From Linepithema humile (Eukaryota > Arthropoda > Insecta > Hymenoptera > Formicidae): DNA of 64,000 nt. The notes beneath the pieces are model-generated. The model ran no database searches. It was not told the DNA's origin and saw nothing but the letters and a program-made list of their open reading frames with translations. The stretch spans positions 27,505,418 through 27,569,417 of the forward strand of contig NC_090130.1 in the NCBI RefSeq assembly GCF_040581485.1. The letters are read 5' to 3'. This document shows positions 25,384 to 41,000 of this stretch, in pieces (the first letter of the stretch is position 1; every line of letters begins with the position of its first letter). A program made the translations under genes and the position numbers.

Positions 25384-28300
25384 GTAAGTTCATCAGCTTG
25401 TTTCGGATTTTGATTATTATGGATACACATTGATATATACATATCGTAGCGGCACAGCATGCTGTCGAGAGAGAGAGACACTGCGGGTCGAGCGAGCACA
25501 CGTTTAACACTGTGGTTTTGCGTGTCGTTGCACGATGCAAATTGCAATCAGCATTGAAATATTGCGGGTGTGTTTCTTTTTTCATCGTGCGCGGCATGAC
25601 GTTCCTCGATATTGGCACTCGGTGATTTCAATTAAGCTCCGCATTGTTACGTACTTTATTTTATTCAGAATAAATTGAAATAATTAAAATTTATTATTTA
25701 TATTTATTTATAATTATCTCTTATTTCGATATTTTTTTTTTTTTTAACCGGATTGAAACTGGAATTGATAGCACGTGTATAGTTTTTCTTTTTTTACTCT
25801 CAAGTTTTGTTAAAGTGATGAAAATCCAAATTGATAATTAAATAACTCGATAATTATACAAGTCACGTACATGTCGGTATATAATTATTCGAGATGAATA
25901 ACCAAGAAACGAGTGTCCACTCGACCCCGACAAGAGAGATACCATTGTCGTGCATATTGCATTTTAAAGTAGGACGATATATTTCGATGCGGGCGGTACA
26001 TTTTACATCGCGACGAGATGTATCGTAAACAAAAGTTACGAAAATATGTGAAGCAGTTTGATCGGCGACTTCAAGGAAGTTCGTGAATGTCAAGATTCGA
26101 GAAACAAAAAAAGTACTAATTAGGTAATTAATAATGCGAAAATTTTAGTTTCAATTATACAAAAATGCTTACATTGTAGAAAAAAGTATTAGATATACAT
26201 TCAAATAATTTATATAAAATATTTCTCAAATTTAAAATATTTTTGTACCAGGCACTTTTTAATTTAATAAGGAGATAGTTGAAAAAATTATTTGACATTT
26301 AGTAACATATTATAAAGAAATTATTTATATCAATAGCATGTTTTAAAAAGTATTTATTTGATAACAATGTTTTTCAAATAATTTAATAAAATTATTCGTA
26401 GCAATGTTTTGATACAACATATGTTCTGAAAAAAACTATATACATAGTGAAAATATACATATCCAAAAAACATTTATCTCTAAACGTTATTTTATCGAAA
26501 ACGTAAATGTTTTCAGATATTTATCATAAATGAATAATAGATATTTACGTATCTACGTATCACAAAGTAAACAATATGCTAAAATGTTATACTGCGTTAA
26601 AATTTGTTAGTGATCTTACTATAAATTGTGCACGAGAAATGTTTTCGTGACACTGCTATAAATATTTTTATTCGTGCAATAAATACGAAAGCGAATCATG
26701 AAGATGTATGATAACATAATAATCCGACGAAATACATTGAAAAATTTTCTATCTCGAGGATTTCGATATTCACGTGCTTCCTCGATCCTTCGCCGACTAC
26801 CGGGTGGCCGTTGAATAAAACATGCACCGAACGTTCTGCTAGTCTATGCAATAACATTATTTATTGCGCGATAGGACGTTTCGGGCGAACTTTTCCCTTC
26901 ACGTGAACGGCGCGATAATTGAGACACCTACTTTTCGCGCTTTTACGAGCGGAACGTTCGGCTTGCAGGACTGACCTTATGACGCGGTCAGAAGTACCGC
27001 ACCCTCGCTTGTAATTACATCCCAGTCCTTAACATCCCCCTCTCATATTGCCTGCACATATTTACGTAACTTTTGCCGCGCTCGTCGCCTAACGAGCGAG
27101 AGTCAACTACACGCGTGCTTTTTCGCCAGTCTGCCACGGAATTTGTAATTGGACGGACATTGTTTCGCAATTAATATTTTTAATTATTCTTTCGCGATGG
27201 ATATAAAACAGCTCATTCGTGGACGTCTGCATTCGGATGTGCATCTGTACGTATATAAAGATTGAAGTTTATATAATTTTGATGTTACATGTAGACGAAA
27301 ATACCTTTCAGATTTATCAGCGAATCTTATTACGATATTATTGAGCGTAATAACCATTTTATTTGTAAGGATTAATGAAATATCGAAGAATCGCACCGTT
27401 CGATTACAAATCTTGTGTATTGGCTCACGCTTTTGTCGGGGGCATGCGAGCGATGTAGTCATCCCATAGATTATTATTCATATCGCATGAAACATGGGCG
27501 CTGCGGTGAAACGTTCGCGCGAACGGGCCCCGATAGGCGGGGCATTACGGACGCAGAGAATCGCGAAGGGATGGCTGTGCGGGGCTGAGCAGCCCTTAAT
27601 CCCCTCAAACGCGTACAATACGGATTTATTCCGTATATTTGCTGGACTGAAAAAAATGAGCGAGTATAGGCAATCACTGCAAAAAAGCGATCACTTAATC
27701 ACTTTTCGATGTGAAAGGAAAATATCGATCAAAAGTTTTTCCTCGGTTATTAAAACGATGATAAAATTGCGCGCAGATAATAATTTAAAATAATATCGCG
27801 TTTATTCCAATCGATTGACAAATTGGTTACGCATTATTATATTTGCTATTTCACAGTAAATGATATTTATAAATTTAACAGCATTGCAGGGGCGATATTG
27901 TTCGCGCGGTTATTATATATCGCGGTTAATGTTTTGTTTAAATGCGTATTTAAGTATAACAAGATTTTGGAAAATTTAGGAATGGAAGCTTGAGAAATTC
28001 TCATTCGCATTGATTTAGAATCTACATTACTTAATACGTGTGTTTTCGCAACACTCCCTATATTTCCTGTCATTCACATATCCTTTAAATTGTGAAATTT
28101 AATCACGAAAACGATTGCATCTGTTTTAGATGAAGTTATATAATTATTACTCTTCAAGAGTGATAAGAATATCCGTGTCTATCATAGTCTATCAGTTTTC
28201 TTATCAAGATTTAAGCAGTCGCGCATACTTTTGATATTTATTCGTGTAAAAGAAGTGGAGATCGACAGGCTCTAATTTCGATCAAAATAGGTACAATTGC

Positions 28301-31300
28301 AATACAATTGCAAATTTTAATACTCATCAAAAATTTTATTGCTTTAACAAGATATTCTCTGACCGATTTTTTTTTTTGATCCTTAAAATTCTCTCGTGAG
28401 AAAATCACTGATAGGAAGCAAGTGAATGTTGCCAGGTCTTTGGTGTTAAAGTATGTAATAATGATAAATCGGCGATATAGCATTTCTATTTGTATTATAA
28501 AGCAGATATCGGTTTCTATATTTTTCCATTGTTATTTAACAGAGCAAATCACAAGGCGATGCAACTTTCACACGCAGAAAGATATTATTGATTGAATCGC
28601 TCACTTGGCATTTCACGTCAATTTTAGAAAATTAATAATTAGTATATAAGCCTGCGCTTTTCGAAGCGAATGCATCGTTAATGTCGAATCTACATACTGT
28701 ACATAGACCATGAATACTAAGCACCAGGATATGAAGCGGAAAGTAAACGTTGTCCGTATTCACTCGCTGACGGAATATCCCAAATATCGCAGACGTTGAA
28801 ACGCGCATCCATTTCCAATATATAAAGCTATCTGTAAAAAAAAATAAAATAAAATACTCCAACGAAAGGGGGCGTAACACAGCAAATGAACCGTTTTGCT
28901 TGGAAAGCAGAAGCAGTGAAATTTCGGATAACGGCGCACTTAAACCCTTTGAGACTGAAATGTTTCTGAGGGAAAAGAGAGAGAAAGTTAAATAAAGTCG
29001 AATATTAATATAAAATTTAATAATAGAAGCTTGTAATTTACTATAAAAATGCTTTCCATTCGCTTTTAGTTTTAAAATATTTGTGAATCCATTAATGAAG
29101 CAAGGGATAAAATATTTTTTTCCGTCTGTAATAACAAAGTCAACAAATAACATCCTACGAATACCAATAACAACCGGAATGGTTCTTTCATCTGAAGTTT
29201 CTCATGAATTCCATTAGTTCATTGGTTATTTTCTTTTTCTTTCCATGGCGTCTTTGCGTTCTCGAGCTATTGAAGATATGACGAACAAAAAGACGGATAA
29301 AAGGATAATCGCACGGAGATTATGATTCGCATTCTAAGATTCTAATATTGTTGATGTCAAATTAAAATAAAACTTGGACAAAGTATGAAATTGAACAAAT
29401 TACATAAATTACGTAAAAAGTTTGTTATAATAAAACGACCATTGTGCATCAACACTTATATAATAATGTTGTCTAATAAATTTAACGTTTATATGTGAGC
29501 GAAACTTGCCGCTGCTTTCCATTTAAATAGTTATTTTTCTCAGTACGTAATTCAACTCGTGAACGTCTTGCCAGCGCAGGGGAAAAAAAAGAAAAAAAAA
29601 AGGAAATATTCCACGGTCTGTGAACCATTCCCAACACGCGCTCGACTCTGCGGTCGCGATTTATCGGAGTCGCTGTCGGAAAGCTAGTTCCGGATAGATA
29701 TCGGCTTAAAAAATGGACGAAAACGCAGTATTCTTGCAGAACTGACACGCCTTTCTGGATTCTCTAGACGTCGGTAGTTTACGAGTGATCTGGATAAGGT
29801 ATCAGCATGTATGTAAATCCTGGTCGGAGAGATTGAAATTTTCACACGTTGAAATTTAAGCTCTGCGCCGCGCGCTATCTCTTGTGCTCATGTTCTCGGA
29901 CGAGAAACATTTTCGAAAATTGAAAGGCGGAAATATGCGCTAAAATTGATGACTTGATATGAAAGAGGCCGTATAGATGTCACGTTCTCCTTGAAAATTA
30001 TTTCTTGTCGAAAAAATCTCTATACGCCGAGGGCCAATAGCACTGTAAAATCCTACAGATACTAGTTGCTACAGAACATTTATGAGCTGTAGAACGGATG
30101 AAATGTGTACCTTTTCTTTATTATCGCTGATTAAACAAAATATCGTTTAAACAAATAGCTTTTCTTGCTAAGATTCCAATTTACTGCTTTTTTTTATGCT
30201 GAAGCCGCGATAGTCGCTGTACGATATAAAGTCAAGGATATTGCCCTTGATGAAAATAAAGGATCAGTTTAATGAACTTTTTATCACATATTTAAGCGGC
30301 TGTACAGTGAGTGTATTGAAAAGTTAATTTAATTTATTCGTTATTTGATTTTTGCGAGACCTGGAGCCTCGCAAAAGCAACGTTAAACCTCGTCGCGAAA
30401 TAAAGTCGAGTTTCGCACATATTTGCATTCGTTGTGAGTCGTCGGCTCTGAAGGTTCCCATTCACCACGTCCAAATATTCTCATTGGGCGTACCGTAAAC
30501 TTTGCCAACAAAGAGCGGGCCGAAATGCGATTCGCAAATCTTTGTAAAAGCATTATTATTGCGATCGTATCTTTCTGAATTTATATATTGCATTGTGTTC
30601 AAATTAAAAATACAATTAATGCTACTTTTACATTTTGATAATAGAATTTATTTCCCGAATATTTAATATTACAAAAGAGCAAAAGAGAACTAATTAGATA
30701 AAGAATAGTTTAAAAAAAAAATACAAAAGTTGTTTTAATTTTAATTAGATATGACAAAATATATAATATTAATAATTAAAACTTTTAAATAAAAATGAGA
30801 TTAAATGTAGCTCAACAATAAAATAAATGATATGCTTTTAGCATATTTTGTCTCTTTCGTTAATTGACTCTCTTTTTACTATTCGGAAATATATGCAAAA
30901 CCCGAATTTAACGAATAAATTAAAAACTTATTGTAAGACTTGTTTCTGTTTCTTTTTACTTGGCCTTTTGCAAAAAAAAATTAAAAGTACACATGTTCTA
31001 CTCACTTTTTTGATGTTTCTTACTTGAATCATACTTTAACTAATGCAACGCGATGCGATCAATCTTGCATAAAGAGCGAACCATAAAATCACTATGGTGA
31101 TTGTTTGCTCAGTTTTAACGCGAAGAGTTATGAATGGAATTTTCACGTTGAATATGAAACATCATTCTGTAGCGTCAATAAAATTTTACGATTATGCGAG
31201 GACATCACTTCGTGGCCGAAGCGATAAAAGTAGCATGTTATTTCGCGGTGATCGAAACATACACATGCATGTAGGCGTATATACGACCGCATTCAAGAGA

Positions 31301-34300
31301 TGAATTTAGGAATGAAGTTGCGATTGGTAGTCGGAGAGTTAATTGAAAAAAGTTGGAAACCACGTAGAATGCGGAATTAGTTCTCGCCGCATGCGTCGTC
31401 TGAAATTGCGACGCATCGTTATCTGCTATAACGAATGTCTCACTAATGAAATATCGATTACGCGACCACCCACGTCCGCGGACACATATCGGATTTAGTT
31501 CGCACAACAGATTGTTTGTGAGCGACAAGTTTGCAGCGTAAGTAAAAAATAGGTGTAGCTAGTTAAAATAATCGAGAGACGAATTGAATTGTGTAGAGAA
31601 TTTTGTATGGTTGCTTGTAATTTCCCGGTGCGTGAAACGTGTCACTAAAATTATCAAATCGAATTTGTCCCGTTTGTCGCAACTTTTTCAATATTCAGCA
31701 TGTGATATCTGCGGAATGTTTAATCAATATTCACTCAGTGGCTCATTATAGCTCTTCTGTGGAGCAATGCGAACTCTCGTAGCGATCTCGTATCCGTTCT
31801 CAATTACAGTATATTAACGAGCGCGAGTTCGATCATGAAGTTGCCGAGTTATTATACCGCGCCGGCTCAGCGGATCACGGTTGTATAATGAGGTAGCGAT
31901 AAACAACGATTACCATGCTTTACACATAAGCGGTGAATTTACGCACGCGTCTCGTGAATTCCCGCTTTGCCGGCACGATCACGCGTTTGCTGACAGTCAG
32001 TGTGTAACACCATCATATTAATAGATTCACGCTAATCAAGCGCTTCATACTGAATAAACGTTATGTTTGCACGTCAGTTAATACCTTTGGATAGCCAATT
32101 TTAGATTGCGGCGCTTCTTGTTCAGTAACTATTCGAAATTTATGCTCGTATGATTGATAAGATGATAAAATTATTCAAACATTAAAATGTATCATTTTGT
32201 CATAAACAACTTTAATTGTTATCTCGATTTTACACGCTTGTACAATATTGCTGGCCCTGAAAATATCGATGCATGGGTTGATCAAATATTGATTATTTTG
32301 CGTCATAAATTTTCGAATATTTCTTGAATTCGTTGCGCGAATATTAGGCAAAAATCTTGATCGCATTATTGAAATATGACGCTATCTGTACCTATTTAGC
32401 AACACTCGCCAGCTTGACGGCAGAGCGTGGTCTCGACAGAAACATAAAGCATGAATTAGGCGGCACGAATCGCCACCATTGTCATCGTGATCGCACAGGG
32501 GTTGCCGTGGAGTCCAGGACAGCGTTATTACATTCAGAGATCTGTGTGAAAGGGGTCGACTCGCCCCGGTCGCGAGAGTCCCGAGGATCCGTGGTAAGGG
32601 GATTGACGGTACGTGCTGATGCTGCCAGGCGCACGTAGCACGAAATGCGAGATAACACTCCTACGCATCCTCCACTGTATACATAAGCTCAATGCCGTTT
32701 ACCCAGAATGTCAGGTTTCAAAATGTCTGTGATATCTGCGCCTTCTTTAGTCCTCGATTTAACTCTTTAACTCTTTGATAGAGATATCACGTGGTGTATG
32801 ATTTTTAAAGATGTGTCATTACTATTGGGTTATTTTTTTTTTAGGTTCCAATTTGCATCAATTTATACTTTTTCACAAAACACAAAGAAATTAACAAAAC
32901 AATTTTAGGTGTTTTAGTCTTTTTATAATAAATATACGAGATTTCTGGATGTAATAACATATTAATAAGTTGTGTTAGAGCGTTAATTATCAATTTGTTT
33001 TAAAATAGGTACTTTATCGAATATATTAGGATTTATAATTGACAAATTTTGAAACTAATGGATTAAATTACTATGTTTATTGCATAATACAAAGAATAGT
33101 CTTTGTATATGCATGGATGTTGACAAGACATTCAGAAATTATTATTACTATTATTTAAAACAAAAAAATGAATTTATATTATGACCACGACTGCAAAAAG
33201 AATGAATCGAGGAAAGTTTCAATGCGCGAATAGTGAGATGCAAAGTCGAGGAAGCAAATTCTCGAGTTCAAAAGTAAAAGGAGATTAAGCAGTAAACTTA
33301 AGAGATTATAGCAACACCCGGAACTCGTTTTACACTTATTCGATATGGCAATAACAATCCCCTTTTTCTTAACCGCGCAGTGCAAAGTAGCGTTAAAGAA
33401 CTTCAGCATCGTTATGAAAGAATAACATTTTTCTGTTACATTTTTTGCCATCTTTAACACTTCAAATTTCGATGTCGATCGATCGTGTCTTATTAAATAC
33501 ATTTCATTTTTATTGAAAAGTATTTTTTATTAGTTTCTATATCGGCTTATTGGGAAATGTCGAGATGTCAAGATATTTCTCGGACAGTCGACTCGATTGC
33601 GAGTCAAGAGGTCGAACGTGAAATGTCGATCGACTACATTTTGAATATACAACATTTTCATTTTGATCTTTATAAAAAATTTTTAGATAAATTATATCTA
33701 TATCGGCAGATCGGTATTGTTACATTCCATCGATGTCTGAACTTTTTAATATCCATCGACAAGAATTTTAGAAGGCAATAATATCTGCCCAAAACGTAGA
33801 GAACTTTTGTTTTAACTGTGGAATTTTTAGATTTTGCATCTGTGTTTTAGTTTTTATTTTTTTCTTTTTATTATTTATCTTGTCATCTCGTACGTCGTAT
33901 ATCGATTGGTCGACAAATAAGGTGAAAGAGAGTAAGAAGCAGGAGAACGGAAACATCGCTTAATTAAGAGCCTCCGGCTCCGACGTTTTTTCTTTCCTCC
34001 GGAGAACAAAAGCAGCAGATTGGCCGAAAGCAACGCTAGTTCCCCGCGAGGTTTGCTTTATTTCGAGAACTTACCGGTTCTCTTGAAGAAAGTCACAGAT
34101 CCCCCGTGAAAACTTTCTCAGTTACCTGGCTTTAACTTGATCTACCATTAAGTTAAGTCAAGCGTCATCCGCGTAATTTTGGTCGAAGTAAAAATATATC
34201 GAGATGTAACTCAAAATTAATCGAGAAATCCTCTATTGAAATTTTTCACGAATGAGAAAAACTCTAGTTTTTATTGTCGAAAATTTGTATAATTTATAAT

Positions 34301-37300
34301 TTTGTGACTCATTCAACCTAAGATTATTCACCAACTAACCGGTAAATATCAATATATTACTCCGTTTACTTTGAATCTAGACTTTCAAAAGAGAGATGAC
34401 GAACCAGTGTAAACCCTGACCGAGATACAATCTCTCCAACTTTGAAGGTGGCCAAAGGGTGGCTTCACCGAGAGGGTTGACAGATGACGTTTTAATTAAG
34501 CCGCGGTCGTCTGCATCGCGAGTCAGGCCGATACACTTCTGCGACTCTGTGCACTTGAAGTGCAACACAACATCGCGTCGTGTATTGAAATTTCTCGCAC
34601 ACATTATCGAGATGAAAATTTTATTTTAACGAGTTTGCATCGCGAAAAATCTCTAAAGCTTTCTGTTCCAATTAAATCTAAAGTCTTTATCATATTTCTT
34701 ATCTTATTTTTATCTTGAAGATATCGCAAGCGGGGGATGTTTCTTAAACTTTTCTTTTATGAAACTGCAAATATCTTATCTTTCTCTAAAGTATTCTGAT
34801 AAAATTGTTTATTATTATACGCGTAAATAATAATATGAATTTTGAATAAAGAATAATAATATTAACTATTAATTAATAAAAGGAATGAAAATCTCTCATT
34901 ATGCTGTTCAATATTTTTATAATAATAGGAACGTGTACATATCCATTTAAGAAATTTTAATTGAATAAGTGTGGCAGCCTGAGTCGCGCTGACAACAGCA
35001 ATCTTAAACTAGCCTATTAAGTTCTTAATCGATCGATACGAGCGCACACTCCTCAGAGAATTAATCTCGTTCTCAGCCAACATCACCGTAAGTGGACTGA
35101 ACGCGTCATTGCTCCGATAACGTCGTCTTTTACTCGCTGCTATATTGTTCAAAAATTATAATATCTCCACGTATAATCTTTTTTTATTAATACTTTATTT
35201 CTCCCGAGTTAAAATTTAGTTCGAATGACAAAAAAGGATAAATATGCGTAATGTAGTTATGGATTTATTATTCGTGCATCGCAATTAAATATTCATTAAT
35301 AAGAAAATCATTATACGAGAGAGAACGTATAGAAATGAATAAATTAAGCACAGTTAATACTCTCTCGTAGTAGTCGAACTTGCGTCGATTAATCAATCAG
35401 GATTACTTCTCTTTTCCGTTCCCCTTCTTGCGCTTCCTCTTTCTCTTTTTCTCCAACGCGATTATTCGTAAAGTGTCGATTGCTCAATTAGAATAATTGC
35501 ACAGCGTAATGAGGGCGTTTCGGTTTAGATAGGATAATACATTCATTGTGTTTAATCCGAAGCTTACTATAGAAACCAGTCGCGCACTGTGACGGCGGGA
35601 TGAGCAGGATTTCTATTTGTTCGTCATAACAATATCGCGGATGATTAAATACTTTGTGCCGTTTTCCATGATACAGCAGGCGTAATTATCTCAAATGTAT
35701 AAATTCTCGTTTATCCGCATATCCGGGGTAATCTGCAATAGGCTATTTGATTTGGAAATAATGAAGAATTTATCAATGTTCGATTTTCGATAACTAATAA
35801 CTAACATTTCATTTCTCACAACTCGAAATTTATACCTCATCTTTTTCTCATTACATTAAAATATGAAATAATACTCAAATATTCCACAGAGTTCTGTTAG
35901 TAGAAAATCTTTAAGCATTTCTAATGTCTCGTTAAACGAAAAGTCGACGATAAATCTTCATTTTCTTTCGTTGCAGAGCGCAAATTAAATGGAAATGTAA
36001 TTATGTCTACTTAAAAGTTTGATACAAATCATTCTGCCAATTTTTGAACTTAACTCTACCAATAATGTTTGAAACGAGAAAATTGCTATTCTTGCGCGAA
36101 TCATTCACGGAGTTAACACGTTACTGATATTTCGATAACGTTCCATTATTCTCACAATCAGCGGAACATTCTCGTGCACATATTGTTTTACTAAAAATAT
36201 AGATATCAAATATAACCAATATTTGGCAAGATTTAACATTTTCCAGGCTTCACCGCGGAGTTTAATTTGAAAGCTTTTTTTAAATACGCACGTAGTTCTA
36301 CTGTGTTGCTCACTGCGATATAGGTTTCTTTTAATTACAATGCAAATTTCTTCCACGTTGGAAGCGGGATGATCGCGTTTCGCTGCATTAAACGGTTCGT
36401 GCACGTTGTTCTCGTATTGCAATAAAAACCGCAGAAGAAAATAATACTTCATTTTTAACGCGGTGTTATCTCAGCGGACGGAGTAATTAAATTACAATTT
36501 GTATTTATTTGCACGCGAGATAAAAATATCTAATGTGAATATCTATTAGAAATTATGCAGAAGTTGAAACATTTTGGTTTATTAAAGAGATCGTATGGAG
36601 CGCCTTTTTCTACTGTTTTTCTGTATTAACGGAAAAATTATAAAACGTCAATGCGACGGCAAATTGCCACGTGATCATATTTTTTTTTTGCGATAGAAGC
36701 ATTAAAGAAGCACCCTTCGGCGCGCTTTCTCCATGGATTACACTATAAACGGAGTGTATACTCGTAATGGAAACCAATATTGCCCCATAGCAATAATGCT
36801 TCATAGAGACTGCCGCTACACGATGCAATTATCGACCACTCGACGAACGTGTCAGGAACGTAATGAAGGGGATCAATGGATTTTCAATTGCCAGTATGGC
36901 ACGGACTCGCGCGAGAACTTCGAAATAATGCCGGCGCGCTGTATAATTGACCGGCGTTATTTCGTGGCGCGAATTATAACATATCTGTCTCTCTCTCTTT
37001 CTCTCTTCGCCGCGCGCGCTAATGAGATTCAGAGAATTAACAATCGATTTGCGCGGACAAGTAGCATCAATGTCACATTACACTCCTACAATGACAAATC
37101 AGGACGAAAAGCATCGCGCCGCAATTAATAAATTTTGTCAAGATGGAATGCAACGTTCGTTAATTATACGCAGTGGCAAATGGTGGCGTATAATTTAAAT
37201 AACAGTTACGGTAACTGTTTATACACATTAATGTAATATATTGTGTCATTTTTAAATAATTTTATCACGCATTTCTCTATTAAATTATTATACTTAACAG

Positions 37301-38008
37301 CTTAACAGCTTTTATGATATTTTTCATAAGGCGTTTTAAATCTTTTTAATCTTGAAAAAGAAGAGAAGAGGTAGAAGAAATGGTAGAATTATACGTGCGC
37401 GAAGAATAATATATTACGCTTTTTTTTTTGTTTCAACATTTACAATTATGATGTTCCCGCGTTGATAGGTAGAAGCATTTTCAAAGTCGATAACGCATCT
37501 CCATTATTCATGATATTTAATTAAGGTTACTCATAATCTCGTAAATTATAATTACACTGCCTACAGGCAAAACCTGTCTATCCTATAAATACAGGACTGG
37601 TCGCTAATGGCTTAATTATAGTCGACTCTTCGCTTAATGAAAAAGATTTAAGAGCAGTGCGTTGAAATTGCGAAAAAAAAAACTCGAGGCCTTCTCGCCG
37701 CGTTGTCTTCCATCTCATTAAAGCTTGGGTTTGGTTCTTAACACTATGGCTGCACGAATCTTCTGAAAGAAGTCCTTTCAAGATAGCTTGCGCATGTAAA
37801 CGCCATTTTCTTACACCAGGCCTTGCATCGTATGCGTGATTTTCTCGATAGACGCGTTGTCGCAGACTTCTCGAAAAATTGAGGAAAGTTTTCTCACAGG
37901 AGAGGCGGAATCTCCAGCAGAAAATAGAAATGACAATATTACAAAAGTTCCTCTTTCCCACGTAATTGCGACAATCTCGCAACTCAGCATGTTTTTTTTT
38001 TTTTTCGT

Positions 38009-38046
38009 TATTTTCAATTCGCTGATTCTACCGTCAAGGTAAGACT
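38009..38046 (+). promoter_or_regulatory. Candidate recursive splice (ratchet) site
   Basis: A T run and pyrimidine-rich stretch (37991-38035) with a CTGAT branch-site candidate at 38022-38026 lead to CAAG|GTAAGA, with the junction at 38038/38039. An acceptor abutting a near-consensus donor is the signature of recursive splicing in long insect introns. The site lies 12.65 kb from the upstream exon and 12.59 kb from exon A. The AAG acceptor is weaker than CAG, although the 110-bp exon also uses AAG. This is a motif-based inference only. Confidence 0.3.
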
Positions 38047-41000
38047 CAACTTGAAACTCACACATAGCACGAAATCTAGAATTGAAGAAAAGTACATCCG
38101 CTAGAGTGAATATACAAAGTATTCTGGAACGACTTTTTACGTAGAAATTATCCGGTGAACTCAAAAAGTTAATTGTTCCTCGCTAAAGATGTCGAGCGAG
38201 CGGCTTTGAAGCTGCAAGCAGTCGCAATTGATTGAAATTTTATTACGTCCTTAACCAGAATGTTGTCGTATATGCTATTGCTCGACGCGACTGAGAAGCG
38301 CAATACATCAAAGCGCGGTGGACGAACCGTGACGGGAATTCGATCGGAGTTTTTTTTTGGGGGGGATCGGCGCTCAACTTTTAGACACATAAAACTCACG
38401 AACTCCAGTCGGACTACTTACCCACCCTGAACACAGTCGGATTTAGATTCATGAGGTCCCCGCAGGCCTCTGTGGACACGCTCAACTTGACCGGACTACC
38501 GCCGGACTTATTCCGGGTAAACGCGCGGAATGTAGAAGCACCCTGCGGAGAGAGAGACTAGTCGTAAAGAATATAAGCAGGTTGGTCTCTTACAGCGGGA
38601 GATCGATATCCCAGGGCTCGCAACACCGACCACCCTTTCAACCGGATACGTTTTTTAGCGAACAAAAGATTACTTTCAGACAAATGTCTTCCCTTAGCTC
38701 TTCCGAATCTAATGACACGTCCACGCTTTTTTCGTAGAAAGAATTGATGAATTTTACTTCTCCGATTGATGGTCATCTTTCTATTTAATCTTTTCCATTT
38801 CATCTTGCAGCTAAATTTTTTTCGAGTTATTTCTTGTCCGAATTTTTTACATGGAGCTTCTATATGTAAAATTTATAAAATGTCTTTCTTCAAATATTAG
38901 TTACATCCAGTGTTATTTCCAACTCAAATTATATTTTTGTTCTTAGTTTAAATTGTGTATTACTTATGTATATATTACTTGCATTCATATTCAATTTTAC
39001 CGATTCCGTATTAATGTGTCAACGTACGAATTTTCTTTCACGTTTGGCACTTCGCGTCTCAACGCACCACACATGTCTCGTAATAAATTTTTCATTCGGA
39101 CATCTACATACAAGAAAATCTTGCGAACCGTCGGATAAAAGCAGTCGCTATCGCTTCACAATGAGATTCGAAAGGAAGTATTGGGAATTCAGGGTGGGTA
39201 TAAAGCGTCCACACTTTGGAAACGTTATATATGCAGTATCAAGAGAGAAGCAATAAAATCTGGATAAATGATTTTACTATTTCTCTGAAAGATATTTTAA
39301 TACGTATAACGTAAGTGAGAAAAGCATATTAAAATGATATTTATAAAATACTTATGTCGCAAGAAATTCTTATCTTTATTTTTTTTGTATTTCACTTTGT
39401 ATATTAATTCGCCAGATTTTTTTGCATTTAAAAGCACAAGATTTATTTATATGAAATATTAATCGATTCATTACCAAGTTCTATATTTTTATTTAAAGAT
39501 ACCTTTTTCACTAATTTATTATCTTTTTCCTATTTATGCACATTTGATAAGTCCAAAGTAATTGCGAGACATAATTGGTCTATTTTTGTTAAAGCAGTTT
39601 TGATATACAATATAAATTGTTTTAATATAAAATAAACGAAATTTTCCGGAGTTGTGGACATTGTCGATTTTGCGCATCAACTAAGACTCTCCTGGAACTT
39701 TCACGAGACCATCTTTCCGTCACATGCACTTTCGGAAGTCCTTGCGCGACTTTGGTAGAAGAGAAGTTTCAAAGAGCGAGAGGATCTTCCTTGACAAATT
39801 TTATATCAGCGCGCCTAGTCGAACGAGCGTCTGGCGGAAATTTATAGCACCCGAGGGAACAGTAGCTGGAACCGAAGGAAATAATCGACGACGTGATTTG
39901 TGGAATTTTTGTTTGATCCTTGCTTTGTTCGAATCTTGCTTCGTTATCGTCCATTGATAATTCTCCTCTCGTAGTGGAATGCCTTTATGCGGCGATTATC
40001 GATGTCTTTATTAAGCTGTCTGTAGGGAAACGATGAATTTAACATTTCAATTTGTGACTTATTTCTTGAAAGAAAAATAAGAATTTATTATTTTTTTATG
40101 CAATTTATATTTACATTGCTGTTTTTATTTTAATAATTATCAAATTTTGTTTTGTAAAAGTTATCGCAATATTTTGTTTAAAGATTGAAAACATTTTCTT
40201 TTTCTTTTCTTTATAAAAATCTTTCCACCATCAAAAAATTAGACATCGAATACGAGGAAGTTCAATAACAATCACTATTTCGCTCAAAACGTCATCGCGG
40301 CTAAAAGGGTTATCGTAGATATTGTATAGATACTGTTCTTAAAGCAATACACACGTGTTTCTTTTCTCGGTTTCTCGGATTCTACCCTCGTCAATGTCCT
40401 TCTTTGCCGCTCGAGGTAAGAGGAAGAAAGAGAAAAAGAGAAAGAAATATCCTCTGAAAGCTTCGCATTGACTTTCAACGCTCGCTCGTCCTCCTATATC
40501 TTAGCACTCTCGGAAGAACGAATCCTTCCGTGGAGTTCATAAAAACGCTGAATTCGCTGGATATATCAAAAGTCGCGCGGTAGTTACAGTTTTCTCAATG
40601 AATTTAGAATTGTTTTTTAATAAATAATTCGATCCAATCTTTTCCACAATATTTTTCTACTTTATTCGAAATATTTTCCTAACGGACCGTTACATGAAAG
40701 TGATCGTTACTATCTGCGGCACATAAGCGCACAACTCTTGATATCTTCGGATATATATCGGCTTTTCGAATCTTTTATTTTGGACCACCGTGATTCTCGT
40801 GAAACGGACGATTGCCTCGAGATATCATCGAATTCCTTGAATATGAATTCGCGCGGATTAATTCCGATTGGACGTTCGGAATGTCCGGGAGCGGCAAGGA
40901 TTCAGAGGGTGGTCGTAATTTCGGATTAAGCGCGGACATGTCGCAAGAACGCTCCCGAGGAAATGAAATTTTTTCGCCGGGTCGAAGCGCGTAATTAAAC

